The notes under the pieces: generated by a model
The model's database searches: none
What the model was told of the DNA's origin: nothing
Seen by the model: the letters and a program-made list of their open reading frames with translations, nothing else
Shown: positions 43,103 to 54,785 of the stretch, one piece after another
How positions within the stretch are numbered: position 1 is the first letter of the stretch
Layout: each line of letters starts with the position of its first letter
NCBI RefSeq assembly: GCF_964656455.1
Contig: NC_135718.1
Coordinates: forward strand, 23,572,449 to 23,636,448
DNA length: 64,000 nucleotides
Origin: Halichoerus grypus
Lineage: Eukaryota; Chordata; Mammalia; Carnivora; Phocidae
Direction of reading: 5' to 3'
Program-made: the position numbers and the translations under genes

Positions 43103-43188
43103 TGGATAGATGGATGGATGGATGGATGGATGGACAGTTGGATGGATGGATGATGAATGGTGATTGGATAGGTGGATAAATGGATGAG
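43103..43188. repeat. (GGAT)n microsatellite, imperfect
   Basis: GATG/GGAT units in two blocks, separated by GACAGTTG and fading into GATTGGATAGGTGG. Confidence 0.95.
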
Positions 43189-44160
43189 TTAGTTGTTAGA
43201 TGGTGTCAAACAAAAGTAGGAGATTCAAATGCGTTTGCAAAGTTTTTGCATGCTAAGCTGGTTTTAATGAAATTTAAAAAAATACTGATTTTTCTCTCAA
43301 GGGCCAGTTGAAACAATGTCTCCCACACAGAATCTGCATCTCATGGAAGTTTTGGACAGCCTAATCTCTCATTTGTATCTAGGAACTTGCTACACATGGA
43401 GTCACCTGTCCCAACTAAGAAGAGCTGGCGGTCTGTGCTGTTCATTCATTAGCACCATCTGAGTGCCAAATTGATATTTTACTTTATTTACTTGCCTCTC
43501 ATTAGGAGCAAGGCCAGAGCACCATCCAATTCTCAGATCAAAACACCCCAGAGTTTCCTCACATACAATTGCACATCATATAATGGTAAGGTTTGTTAAA
43601 ATGCCACATGCTTGCAAAATTTTTCGATAATTGCTACAAATATTCACCAGAGGGGGGAATGTTTATTCATTTGCTTAATTTCTAATAACATTTTCTGCTA
43701 TGGTAATATTTCCTTAGTCCCTCTTACATTTAATTTGGCATCTGAGCAGTTGAATTTATGCTTTTAAGCAAATGGTACAGGCGTTGAATGTTTAGCAGCT
43801 CATTCATGCTATTTGTTCATAGATTTGGTACCCATACAGCCTGTTGGCTGTGTTATTTTCTAATGAGAATTTTGTAAAATGCCTTGGAGGCTCATTACAA
43901 TTTGAGTTTCTTTCTTTCCATTCAAATGAGCCCCATTTAAAAATATAGCATCTCTTACCACTGGTTGAGTGCTGGCTCTGGAGAACCCAGGCTCTTCTCT
44001 GGAGGACACAGGCTGCTGCTGGACCTGGGAATATCAGCCCTGTGTGTGATGCTAAAGCTCGCCCTTCTAACCCAAGAAATTCTTTCTCCGCTTTCTAGAG
44101 GTTCTTATGTAGCCACACGTTATATCTTGTATTTTTTAAATTTTACTGGGAAACTTCCTG
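43189..44160. other. Repeat-free stretch, possible conserved element
   Basis: No interspersed repeat in almost 1 kb. The part at 43590-43930 is AT-rich and information-rich: TTAATTTCTAATAACATTTT, GGCATCTGAGCAGTTGAATT, TTTTCTAATGAGAATTTTGT and GAGGCTCATTACAATTTGAG. This resembles developmental non-coding elements. No coding frame of note, so function is only a guess. Confidence 0.25.
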
Positions 44161-44512
44161 ATTTTCTTTTAGACCTTATTGAAGAATAATTAACAAATAA
44201 AAATGAAATATATTTAAGGTATTCATGTGATGATTTGATACACATATACATTGGGAAATGATTCCTAAAATTAAGTCGATTAATACATTCACCACCTCAC
44301 ACAGTTACCTTTTATTTATTTATTTATTTATTTTTTAATGAGAACGTTTACAATCTAATCTCTTAGTGAACTTCAAGTTAGTGAATTTCAAGTATGCAAA
44401 GTGTTAAGTATAGTCACCGGGCTGTACATGGGAGCCGCAGAACTTACTCCTCTTGGAACTATACACTGGTACCCTTCGAACAGCCTCTCCTCATTCCCCT
44501 CCCCGTATTTCA
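44161..44512 (-). mobile_element. L1M 3' UTR, antisense
   Basis: CCTTATTGAAGAATAATTAA CAAATAAAAATG, TTTGATACACATATACATTG, ACATTCACCACCTCACACAG and TTACC, a (TTTA)n run at 44311-44336, then GAGAACGTTTACAATCTAAT, AGTATAGTCACCGGGCTGTA, CAGAACTTACTCCTCTTGGA and CTGGTACCCTTCGAACAGCC. This is the reverse complement of an L1MA/MB 3' UTR. The TTTA run corresponds to the internal A-rich part of that UTR. Confidence 0.88.
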
Positions 44513-44544
44513 TAATTCTTGTATGAACCGTGAGAGTGTTTCCA

Positions 44545-44650
44545 GTATTCTAATGAAGGAACTGAGGCTCAGAGACATCAGGTGACATATCAACCATCAT
44601 CCCGTTCAAAATGCTGGGCTCTACCTCCAAACACATATTCCCTGACTCAA
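44545..44650 (-). mobile_element. MIR SINE fragment
   Basis: TTCTAATGAAGGAACTGAGG CTCAGAGACATCAGGTGAC and AAATGCTGGGCTCTACCTCC are in antisense MIR order. Confidence 0.5.
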
Positions 44651-45714
44651 ATATCCCTTGCCCTCTCTCTACATCCTCCCAAGGCACACTAATATCTCTG
44701 GTATTATTCAACCTCACTCCATTGCACCCATGCAATAGCTCTCACTAAACAGGTTTTACTGCTAAAAACTTGTCTCTCCAATGACTATCACCAGTTGTTT
44801 TTATTTCTGGGGGCTGTACCTTACAGAGTGAGTCTTAGCTATCTTCCACTTGAACTCCTTCAAGTATTAGGATATAAGATAAATAACATAATTTATTTCC
44901 TTTTTATTCCACAAATAAAACTCTTTCAATTCCTTCATCTGTGACTCTTTATCTAGCATAATTTATAGTTTGCCCAGCTGCCATGTCTACTCTTCTGTGA
45001 TTAGAGTCCGATTTATGGGTAATCTGACCAGTATAGAGTAGAACAATATTAGCATCTTCCTATTTCTAGATACTCTGCTCTTGTTAATACTGCCCAAGGT
45101 GGAATTGTTTGTGTTTTGCTTTGTGTTTGTTCGGCAGAGCAGACATGTGACATGGTTAACTCACATCACTTTCACTGTGGGCTGACTCCTCTAAGTCACT
45201 CTAATATCTTTTGCTAATGAGGCATTCCCCCCTCTACCTTGCATCTGTAAGGTTAGTGGCAATGGGGAGCCCAGGGCTTCCCCACAGACATGGAGGAATA
45301 GCACACTGCAAGACATCACTTGGTTCCTCTGCGCAAGTCTGGAGTGTGAGGAAGTTATCACCTTATGGAATAAATTTTGACCAAGAAGATATGGCACTGA
45401 TGGACAAATCCCCACCCAAACTGTATGAGAAGCAGTTCATGCAGCTTTTCAGAAGATTGCTCTGCAATGCCAAGTAGTCATTTGCACTGGTGCCCATTCA
45501 ATAAATGGCTTCACCCTCCTGCCCTGTTCCCTCTCCTTTTGCTCACGTCTCCTTCTCTCTGATTTTGTTTCTTAATAAAATAAGGGTATATAAGCCTTGG
45601 ACTCAGGCTTTATTTTCTGAGGAATCCAGGCACTCAGGCTAAGACCAATTAACAGAATGTTAATATCTCTCCCTTCAGTTGACTCTATTTTACGTTAAAA
45701 ACACTCACATTTTT
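44651..45714. other. Unique sequence, no gene seen
   Basis: An 88-codon plus-strand frame at 45211-45477 lacks any recognisable motif, and overlapping minus-strand frames are equally long. The text around 45290-45470 may come from an old repeat I cannot identify. Confidence 0.35.
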
Positions 45715-45732
45715 AAGAGATTCTAATTCTTT

Positions 45733-45968
45733 TTTAGTTTTTTTTATTTTTTTAAAGATTTTATTTATTTATTTGAGAGAGACAGAGAGAGTGACAGAGA
45801 GCACAAGCAGGGAGGAGAGGAAGAAGCAGGCTCCCTGCTGAGCAGGCTCCCCGCTGAGCAGGCTCCCCGCTGAGCAGGGAGCCCGATGTGGGACTCAATC
45901 CCAGGATCCTGGGATCATGACCTGAGCTGAAGGCAGATGCTTAACCAAATGAGCCACCCAGGTGCCCC
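45733..45968 (-). mobile_element. CAN SINE with internal 16-bp triplication
   Basis: Minus strand: GGGGCACCTGGGTGGCTCAT, TTGGTTAAGCATCTGCCTTC, AGCTCAGGTCATGATCCCAG, then GTCCCACATCGGGCTCCCTG. The plus strand carries three units GCAGGCTCC(C/T)(C/T)GCTGA at 45826-45873, where other copies have one. TSDs AAGAGATTCTAATTCTTT (45715-45732) and AAGAGATTCCAGTTCTTT (45969-45986) match at 16 of 18. The body is therefore about 32 bp longer than its relatives. Confidence 0.96.
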
Positions 45969-45986
45969 AAGAGATTCCAGTTCTTT

Positions 45987-46554
45987 ATGGAGAATATCTG
46001 TTCTTATTCTTGTTGTCCTATTTTTCATTCAGAAAGTAAAGCATTCTCAATTATATGGTAAGGGCTTGACCATAATGATACTAGCTGGAAGCTAAATAGT
46101 TTGGCTATTATTTTTAGTGTCAAGATGCCTTTCTAACCAAACCATACCTTTTTTGTGGAGGAAAGAGGAGAGTGGAGGGAAAGTAGTTCTGTAGAGTTAG
46201 TACTTCTACTGAGTGAAGGTAGGAGGGAAATATTCTCACCGCAAGGATTCCGAATTAAAGAAGGTACATCCAGCAGGATTCAAAGACCCAAGGACTCTGC
46301 TCTGATAGGTATCATTTGTCATTCTTCTTCAGATTATACTTGGCAAACCCTCTCAACTTCCAGAAACTATTCTAATTTTAGTGAGAAAACTACATCATCA
46401 ATGATCATTTGCAGTTTGAGAAAATGCATCTGATCAAAGTCTGCTTAGTTATGTTAAAATTAAACTTTACAGCTTATGGAAACTAACCATTTGCCTAAAG
46501 AATGAAGGTGGAAGGAATCTTAAATATTTTCCAATTCTTGCTTCCCACTCACTT
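45987..46554. other. Unique sequence, no gene seen
   Basis: A 92-codon frame at 46155-46433 has no motif. No repeat recognised. Confidence 0.4.
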
Positions 46555-46660
46555 CTTAAATAAATGGAAATTGAGGTCCAGAGAGGTAGAACAGCCTGTT
46601 CTGGGTCACCAGGAAAAATTAACAGCAGAGCTTAGACCAGATTGCTAGACCCAAGGACTT
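46555..46660 (-). mobile_element. MIR SINE fragment
   Basis: AAATGGAAATTGAGGTCCAG AGAGG, GTTCTGGGTCACCAGG and AACAGCAGAGCTTAGACCAG are in antisense MIR order. Confidence 0.6.
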
Positions 46661-46939
46661 TTTCACAACACTCATTTTTGAGCTTTAAAAGAGTAAGGGC
46701 TTTTTGTTCTATTCTGAGGAATTCCCACTGGGAATAGTCCATTAAACTGTGGAAATGTGGCTGAGAAGAAAACAGTTTGTAAAGCCTATTTTTGGTATTT
46801 TCGCATTTTTTAAGTCTCTTTTTAACCCTTGAATATAGGATTCCTCTCTTATTCTCAAATACCACAATCCATTTAACCCCCAGTCCTGACAAATGAAGCT
46901 TCAAGAATACATCCTGAACCTGAACACTCTCACCTTCTC

Positions 46940-47632
46940 CATCCCTAAACCATTGTCCAAAAACTTGTCATATCCTAAAATAGCTCTTAATTGGTCTCCT
47001 TTCTTTCTCTGTTGCATCCTTCTTATACAATTATCTACACAGCCATCGGTGTGATCTTTCTAAATGTAAACCTGACCAGGCCATTCGTTTTCTCAAAATC
47101 TCCCAATGGCTTCACATTGACATTCAAAGATGGCCTCCGAGGCTCTAAATGGTCTGACCCTTGCTTACCTTTCCAGTCTCGTTTTCTAGAACTTTCTCCT
47201 CACTCATTTTACAGTAGCCAGTTTGGCTGTTTAGTATTCCTCAAACAGACCAATCTTGTTCCCACTTCAGGATCGTTTTGCTTGGTGTTCCTTCTGCCCA
47301 GAATGGTCCTCTTCCAGATTTTCATTGTTTGTTCCCTTGCAACACTCAGGTATCTGCTCATGTCACTTCCATGTAGTCCTTTCCTGGCCACCTATCACCT
47401 CCTTCCTCCTCTCTATCTTCGGATGGTGCTCTTTATTATAGCAATTATCAGTATCTGAAGTTAGATGGCAACATAGCTAAATACATACATTTTGTGTCTT
47501 GCTTACTGGAATGTAAACTCCAGAGCTCAGGAAATTTGTATTGCTCATCTCAGTATCTGCAGCACCTAAAATGATGCCTAGTGCAGAGACGGTGCTGAAT
47601 AAATGTTTATGGAATGAATGAATGCATGCATA
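46940..47632 (+). mobile_element. L2 3' end, about 690 bp
   Basis: Sense L2: TTTTCTCAAAATCTCCCAAT GGCTTC, CCGAGGCTCTAAATGGTCTG, ACCTTTCCAGTCTCGTTTTC, TTCCTCAAACAGACCAATCT, CTTGGTGTTCCTTCTGCCCA, GAATGGTCCTCTTCC, GGTATCTGCTCATGTCACTT, CTTACTGGAATGTAAACTCC, GCTGAATAAATGTTTATGGA and ATGAATGAATGC. It is an excellent ordered match to the L2 terminus. The 155-codon frame at 46991-47458 is chance within it. AATAAA at 47600-47605 is an old poly(A)-like motif. Confidence 0.93.
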
Positions 47633-48292
47633 AGGCTATAAATCTTTATTATCGAGAAGTCATTTTCTGCAAACATATGCCATTATGATTTTACTTCCCA
47701 TTCTCCAGCAGTTATCCTGTTAACTAACTAAGCAATTCACCATTAATAAAGAGTCAATCAAGAAAGCAAGTCTCCAGTTCAAGCTATTAGAGTGCATTGA
47801 ATTATCCCATGCATTAGAATGCCTGGAACCTGAATGTCAAAGCCATTTGGCTGCTAGATATTTACTGCTTTTGGACTATAGAGATGTTGTATTCAAATGA
47901 TCTCATAATAGCAGAAGAGCTCCTAGATGGCCTATCATCAATTATATTATTACTCTGTACTCTGTGGGCAATATCTAATTAGTCCCTGCAGCATTGCTGG
48001 TTGAGAGCAGAGGCAACTGAAAGGACTTGGGGACAGACATCATTATGGGTGGTTTTAATGCATGAATGAAACCAGATTCAAAGAGCAAGCTTCCCTCTCT
48101 TTTAGAACTGCTGTGTCCAGCCTATTGTATTCACTGGCCAAATACTACAGTGTGTCCTCATCTATGTGTATTTTCTTCCTTAATTTAAGGAATTAGAATT
48201 TATCGGTAGGATGTTGAGTAATACACAGGTTTTCCAAATGTGCATTAAATGATACATTGTCAGAGGGTAGGCTTGGAAGAAATTTAGAGGTG
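47633..48292. other. Repeat-free stretch, possible conserved element
   Basis: No repeat from 47640 to 48280. The sequence 47690-48060 looks information-rich: CACCATTAATAAAGAGTCAA, GGCCTATCATCAATTATATT, CAATATCTAATTAGTCCCTG. No long frame. Conservation cannot be judged from one sequence. Confidence 0.25.
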
Positions 48293-48545
48293 ATATAACA
48301 TAGTGGATCATTGGAATCAGCCAAAATAGGATTCAAGCCAAGGACCTGCACCTTCCTAGCTGTACATTTTGTGGGCAACTTAGTGAACTTGTCTGAGATT
48401 CACTGTCCTTATCTGGAAAATTGAGATGACAGTGGTACCCACCTCATAGAGTGCTGTGATGACTGGTAAAAGCAATGCACCAAAAGCAGTCAGTGCAATG
48501 CCTGAGAATGCTTTATATATGTCATTTATCATTACCACTGCTTTG
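48293..48545 (+). mobile_element. MIR SINE, near full length
   Basis: ATAACATAGTGGATCATTGG AATCAGCC, AGGATTCAAGCCAAGGACCT, TAGCTGTACATTTTGTGGGC, AACTTAGTGAACTTGTCTGA, CTTATCTGGAAAATTGAGAT, GTACCCACCTCATAGAGTGC and TCAGTGCAATGCCTGAGAAT keep full MIR order. Confidence 0.85.
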
Positions 48546-48549
48546 CTAA

Positions 48550-48690
48550 AGCGTCAATCAACAGGTATCTATTGAAGGACATACTGCATTCATATAATGT
48601 AATTGAGACTGCAGGGAATGAAAGAGTGACTCTGCCTTATATGAGCTTATGATCACTTTGGTGAAACAAAGTGTGCCTTCTGTGTAAACG
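48550..48690 (-). mobile_element. L2 3' end fragment
   Basis: AATCAACAGGTATCTATTGA AGGAC, ATACTGCATTCATATAATGT and CTGCCTTATATGAGCTTATG fit the antisense L2 terminus, with decay. Confidence 0.5.
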
Positions 48691-49995
48691 ACAAAATGAA
48701 AGGTCATGATTAAAAACTGCAAATATGGTAAAAGACCTAGTAATGGATGTACGGCGCAAGAGAAGATTTTTCAGCTAAGATGATCTGGTTTGCCTCACAA
48801 TGAAGGATGAAATTCAAGGCGAACTGATAGAATGTGGAGATTCAGAAAGTTAAAAATGGAAGTAAAGAGATTTTTCTGTGGAAGAAATTATGCTATTTTC
48901 AAGTTCCCATTGTCTAGGTTCATTGCTGTTTATCTTGTGATAAATCCTGTCAAATACAGGCCCCCTAGAGACTTCCACTTTGGAAATACTTCGATAGCCT
49001 CATTCTGGTGCCAAAATGTACCTGAGAACCAGAGAATTGTGTTTATTCAAGGACGCTATTTTACACCAACGTATCTAACTCCTTATTTTTACATAGCTCA
49101 AGATTCAAGTGTTCCCTACAGTTACTTGTTGTTCTTTGTATTATAGTCGTTAATTGAATGAATACAAAGAATGAAAAGTATTGGAGCCATGGGTAAGTAA
49201 GCTTATCTTCTGATGGGAAAAATGACCCTGTTTCTAGGCCACGCAAAAGAAGTAAAAAGATGAGTGGATTAAATGCTTTTTCCCCAACATTTCTTCTATA
49301 TGCACTTTTTTCCCTAGTTAAGGACACAAATTACATTGCATTATGATTGTTAAATATATCGATAAAAAGTGGGACTCTGATACAAAATGACTGCTCTACA
49401 CTGGAAATGGGACTTTTTACAGGGCTTTTATGGAGTGTGACCTCATTCCATTATTAATAATGCACTTTGTGAGTTTTCTTTCATCCATTGATCTTGCAGG
49501 AGCTTTGCTAACATTAATTAATCCTCTTGTCATCTCCATGAACAAGATAAGGCATTTATTGAAAGGCTTGCTGAAGCCTTTGATGAAACTCAGGCAAAAC
49601 TGCCTGATGCTGCTTGATGGATGTGTGGTGCCCAGGTGATGGTGAGGAGCGGACTTTTAAAAGAAAAGGGCTGCTTCAACTTTTCTGGCACAGGACCCTC
49701 CATCTCAGGAGCAATCTGACCACTTCCTCCATATACCCTGATTGGCTCAAATCTATCCCCATCTGTTTAGAGGGTACGGTGCCAAGGTAAGCCCTGGTCA
49801 GGTCCTTGGCGCTGATCTTGGGAGATGAGCACTTTCTGGGCAGTCTGTGTCCCCCTGCCACGTTGCATCTGTTTTACCAGATGTCTCACCTCTGAGTCCA
49901 TTGGTATGCCAGCCCTGTTGCTGTGTGTCTATTTACAGCACATCTGCTACTGTGTAAATGCCAAGCAACAAAGTAAATGGTAGGGCTCTATATGG

Positions 49996-49998
<3 letters not shown>
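48691..49998. other. Repeat-free stretch, possible conserved element
   Basis: No repeat recognised over 1.3 kb. At 49390-49640 the perfect palindrome ATTATTAATAAT (49450-49461) and ATTAATTAAT (49513-49522) look like paired homeodomain sites. A 104-codon frame at 48832-49146 (plus) has no motif and no exon context. Confidence 0.3.

Positions 49999-50030
<32 letters not shown>
49999..50030. repeat. (GT)16 microsatellite
   Basis: Uninterrupted GT run of 32 bases, producing the Cys-Val run in the 124-codon frame at 49999-50373, which is therefore spurious. Confidence 0.98.
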
Positions 50031-50032
<2 letters not shown>

Positions 50033-51489
50033 TTGTTGGGATGGGGGTTGGCAGACACCTAGAGCACAAGATGCGTAATGCACTTACAGAGCACTGCTCC
50101 CATCAGCTTTCTCATGGTGCTGTTCGCTGGAGGACACACCTGGGGAGCATTAAGACACCTGCCTTTAGCTTTCAAAATAGATGTCTCAAAGTATATTGCT
50201 TCCAGAATCAAATAGCACATAAGTCTTCTGCCCTAGAAGCGTGCACCACAAAGTTAAAAGGACTACAACATCTCCCCCAAATAGAAGAAATGCTAAGACA
50301 TATTGGAGCTTTCCTTAATGGTTTCTCCATATCATCATTTACTCATTTATTCAACAAGTATGTGTCCCTGTAGTAGATGAATAAAGAGCTAGAGAGACAT
50401 GATACCAGGCCTTTCTCTACCAGGGAAAACTAGATCTCAGCATCTAAGATGAAACAGTTGAGTGACTGCACAAGATGGTCAGTGGTAGGGGTCCAAGAGA
50501 GTGCTTTCTGTGGGTTCCAGGGCAAAGACAATGACACCTAATGGTGATGGGGAATTTCCATTCCATTTGCCCTACAAAGAAACAATGAAAGTAGTTTGGA
50601 CATGGAGGAACAGTTCCAAAAATGGCACAAGGGAATGTAGGTCTGTGCTGTATTGTCTACTTGGTAATTTATTTTAAAAACAAATGTGTATAAACAGTGA
50701 AACATGTGTTTCACATTGTTCAACACTAGTCCGTACCCTAGGGTCAGTTAAATGAAACCTGCACTCTCATCAGAGATGTGTGCGCCAGGGTACGCCAGGG
50801 GTTGGGGGGGGGGGGTGGTTTAACTAGCAAATGAACTACTGAAAGTGGGAACTGACACATCCAGATGTGGTTATTTGGCACTTCATATATCTTTGTCAAA
50901 ATCCATACCAGAGAGTTTTTAAAATGAGCCAAGTGATGTCAGGAATTAGATTCTGTTAGAAAGATTACACCGGCTTTACCAACCTTTAAGAAGTTTAGGA
51001 AGCCAGCAACACTTGCAGTTCAGTAACAGAGTGTAACACTTGAGTTCTGGAGCCTTCTTGGCTTCACCTTCTCGTGCCTCCTCTATGGCCCTGCCACTTG
51101 ACTCCATTACAATGCTAGCTGATTCTGCCATCAGAGTTTATTGTATCCATGTTAGAAAAAGCTTTCTATGCAAGGTTCTTGTCAGAGTGCCTTGGGACAG
51201 AAGGTAGGAATTTCCCCACCTATAGTACAAGTCATATTTTGTGCCAGTTTACTAATGCATGTTTGTACACTAGATTTGCTCTGTATCTTGCTTTCACTGT
51301 AATATACAAATTCATACGAGGCATCTAGCCCTCCCAGCCCCACCCCAACTTTGAAGCTGAACTATAATTACTGAAAGGACTTGATATTGGCTCCACAGTA
51401 AACTGGCTTACATGAGTTCTCTGATGTGAAGAAGGATTAGTCGTTGAATTTACAGCCAACAGGCAGAAGACATGAAGATGAACCTTAAA
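50031..51489. other. Mostly unique sequence, no gene seen
   Basis: A weak L2-like terminus (TCATTTACTCATTTATTCAA) sits at 50333-50410, and a G run (12 or so) at 50804-50816. No exon recognised. Confidence 0.4.
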
Positions 51490-51800
51490 ATATAAAACTC
51501 TATTACTCCCTACAAATCACGGTTTACAATTATTGACACTCAGGACAATTAAATGGTTATCATTAAATCAGCAGGCCTTGTGTACAATCCCTTTCTTCCT
51601 TCCCCCCATTAGATCTTGTTTATATGTCTGGTGTGAACATTTTATGCTATTCAGAGCCCTGAGTTCACTCTTTTCTTGATAAAAAGTTATCTTCTAGCAA
51701 AGTCATGGCTGGTGTCCTGACATTTAGAATAGAAATGGACCGATTTCTGAAACAATAATGGTGCCCTTGTCCTTCTGATTCCTACCAACAGATAGTGTTT
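51490..51800. other. Repeat-free AT-rich stretch, possible conserved element
   Basis: TCACGGTTTACAATTATTGA, CAATTAAATGGTTATCATTA, AATCAGCAGGCCTTGTGTAC and TTTCTGAAACAATAATGGTG contain many TAAT/ATTA and SOX-like ACAAT cores. No frame, no repeat. Confidence 0.22.
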
Positions 51801-52699
51801 TAATAGATTCAGACTACACTTGAGTTCTCCACACAGCTCTTCCATTTAAATTTTAGTAATCTTTTATTTTTAAGAATGAAAAATTCAAATGAGGATCACA
51901 AGTGCTTCTAGCTTTATTTATAAGACTAAGTAAATTTGGCTTTGGATATATTGACTCCAGCTCATCAGTTCTAGGATTGTTTGTTTGTTTTCCTATTTCC
52001 CTCCCCATTTCACATGGGGCATTTTTAAATCCAAGGGAATTGGTGCAAAGGCTGAACCCAGGTGAAATGTTCCCATATACCAACTCCTCCAGTAATTCTC
52101 CTCATGTCTTAGAGAGTTCTGTGATCATACATTGATAACTTCATCTGTAGCGGAGATATTTAAATGAGTAAATGCATGAGAAACTGGTTTTCAATAATGT
52201 AAGTCATTTTTTTCTTTGTCTTGTTCACTTTTCACTTATTAAAAAAAAAACCTGTGGCTCTTTTTCCATCACAAAATCATAGTACACATTTACAAGACAT
52301 TGTGTAGGGACATTAACTTTACGTGTATCATCACTGCAGTCTTGAACAAGACCTCATGGCTGTTATTAGCTATTTTGACAATAGGCCTGTTGAAAATGTC
52401 AATTTAGGTCCAGTTGAGGGACAACCATGATGATTTTTTGGTGTGTGGCATACAGTCTCAGAACATGTCACTTAAGAAAATCCCAAATTCACGGAAATGA
52501 GACACATCTAACCCAGTTGTTGATTCCATTCTCAAAATGTTAATCTCTGAACAGTGGCTAATGTAGATGACAAATGCCTTTTTCAAGGTGACAATTTTGA
52601 CAACTATCCTGGTCATGTTGAAATGGTAGTGGGAAGAAATATTAATAGAACATGCACTTAAGCTCCAGAAATGATCAGGACAAGTTAGCAGGGGAAAGC
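51801..52699. other. Unique sequence, no gene seen
   Basis: An A run near 52240-52250. No recognised repeat or exon. Confidence 0.4.
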
Positions 52700-52850
52700 G
52701 AAAGAAACATGAGTCTTGGATTAAAAGACTTTCTCATTCTAGTCCCACCTGATGGAGCCTTAGTCTTCTCATCTCTAAAATAGGAATCAAAATAGCGGTC
52801 TTACAAAGTTGATCTGAGACAAAAATCAGACACAATATGTAGAGGACACT
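52700..52850 (+). mobile_element. MIR SINE fragment
   Basis: CATGAGTCTTGGATTAAAAG, TTCTAGTCCCACCTGATGGA, GCCTTAGTCTTCTCATCTCT, AAAATAGGAATCAAAATAGC and GTTGATCTGAGACAAAAATC resemble MIR core and 3' half. Confidence 0.55.
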
Positions 52851-54589
52851 GTGGAATGGGTGCGCCTATTCTAAATCTTCTCTGGCAGGCTTCCTCGACT
52901 GTAGAGCTGGAAAACCCAAAGCTTTATTTCAGAGACTCCCTTGCATACAAGCGTCCAGCTGCAGTTTTGCATTCTGCCATATGGGCCCATGGGCATGAGA
53001 TTTCGAAGGAAGAAGCAAGAAATGGGCATCAGCAGGCACACGGAAGAGACCGTGCAATAAGGAAGGAAATAGTGCGTGTTTCTTGTGGCCATGGTGATGA
53101 AGGCCCTCGTCATCTGATCTAGAGCACTGTAGGTTCCAAGAAGCAGCCTGGAGCCCAGTGGGGGCTTTCCAAGAACCCATTTCTTCTGGTTATTCTCCCT
53201 ATCTGTGTCTCATCCAAGCATAATCACCTAATCCTCCTGGAAATTGTTAAGCTATTTAATGCCATCTGACAAATCCCTTCCTGTTTTAATTTATGGGAAT
53301 TATTTATAAGGACTGCAGATAAGATCTCTGAGACCGTATCTGAGAAGTATTTTGAGAAAGATAAAGACATTAGCTGTTTTTGAAAGGAAGAATCATACCA
53401 TACTTATATTTATTGATTAATTTCAAAATATAATAAGATCCTCTTAGGAAACAAAGCCTCTGAATCAGATTATTGAGCATCTATTATATGATCAGTACAG
53501 ACATTTTAAGCATAAGGTCTATTTTCTGGGTAGAGGCTAGAATAAAAATCTTACTAGGTATACCTGAAAGAGAATTCATAATTCATAGTAACTGTGATTT
53601 TTAGTTGTATGCCTTCTTGTCAAGTGCCCTCACTCTCCCCCACCCTCCCTAATTCAGAGCTCATGTTTGGAGTTAAAATAAATATGTATATACAAGATTA
53701 TTTTAAAGTATCAATGTGTAAGAATTATAAAAGTATACGTACTGACATTCAGTACAGATAATCTCTATAAGAAGTTGATTACTCAAGACTCTTTCAGTTG
53801 CAAGAGAGAGGATCAACTTGAAAAGAGATGAGAGTTAATCTGTTATTTTTTGCAACCAGGATATATAAGGGAAGATCTGGTTTCTGGCACAATGGGTATA
53901 GAAAACTCAGAGCTGATCTTCAGCCCTCTTCTTCCTATGTGTTTATTTCAATTCCAACTAATTATGGGGAAGATGATTTCTGCTAGTCTTTTATTCATAT
54001 ACTCCTAGAAACATAATCCTAAAAGCATGTTGCCTTTCCTTAAGCCCCAAACAAAATCTCCTTGGGAAAAGACCGCTTGCTAACCTGAAGCACATGCCTA
54101 CCCTGCAGCCGTCGCTGTGGTCTGGTTATGGCCTCTGGTACACCAGGTCTGCTTCCCACAGCGCTAGCAGCTTTGAGAACAGTCATCGGGAGCCACATGA
54201 TTGGAATGGGGCTAAAGAAATTCCCCAGAGAGAGAGAGAGTGCTAGACAGAAGAAAAACAAAAGTCCACTTTGGGGTGTTCTTTGATTTAAAAAAAAGCA
54301 AAAGGCATTCCTAGTGATCCTTTTTCTATAAATTGTAAAGTGCATCTCTAGTTGTTCCTGTATTCTGTGCCTTCTGTCTCTGTCTCCTATTCATCCTGAC
54401 ATGCAAATTTCCCTTCTCTGAATGAGATAGTCAAGATGCAACCATCTACTCTCCTATTAAAAAAAAAAAATGTATTTTAGGAGGAACCACTACACAAAGG
54501 GACAACACACACTCTTAGATTGTATTCCAGCACCTTTGAAAGGCAGGGCAATATGACCTGGGAATATAGCTCTAGCATATAACATTGTA
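52851..54589. other. Mostly unique sequence, no gene seen
   Basis: The part at 52855-53110 (CTCCCTTGCATACAAGCGTC, ATATGGGCCCATGGGCATGA) may be an old LTR piece, but the match is weak. A GA run lies at 54230-54240. Frames up to 101 codons, including two overlapping minus-strand frames at 52871-53180, show no motif. Confidence 0.35.
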
Positions 54590-54785
54590 TGGCCCTTTAC
54601 AATTGAAAGCAATTGAATGATCTCATTAAGTCTTCTTAATAACTCTTGCAGGTAGATGGTGATAATGATGATGATGATTTTTTAAGAATAGAGTATTATT
54701 ATTATTTCTGTTTTACAGGTGAGAATGCACATGGAGGTAAAATAGCTAGCCAGACTCATATAGAGACTCTGAGTGGTAAAGAGAG
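54590..54785 (-). mobile_element. MIR SINE
   Basis: ATGATCTCATTAAGTCTTCT, TAATAACTCTTGCAGGTAGA, TATTATTATTATTTCTGTTT TACAGGTGAGAATG and AAATAGCTAGCCAGACTCAT keep antisense MIR order. A GATGATGATGAT run at 54658-54678 expanded inside it. Confidence 0.75.

Noticed and set aside
43103..43188. Regularly spaced repeats considered as a CRISPR-like array
   Set aside because: Tetranucleotide microsatellite in a vertebrate genome; no unique spacers.
46991..47458. 155-codon plus-strand frame
   Set aside because: Lies wholly within an L2 3' end, a part that does not encode protein in this frame.
49999..50373. 124-codon frame starting MCVCVCVC
   Set aside because: The start is a GT microsatellite and the remainder lacks motifs.
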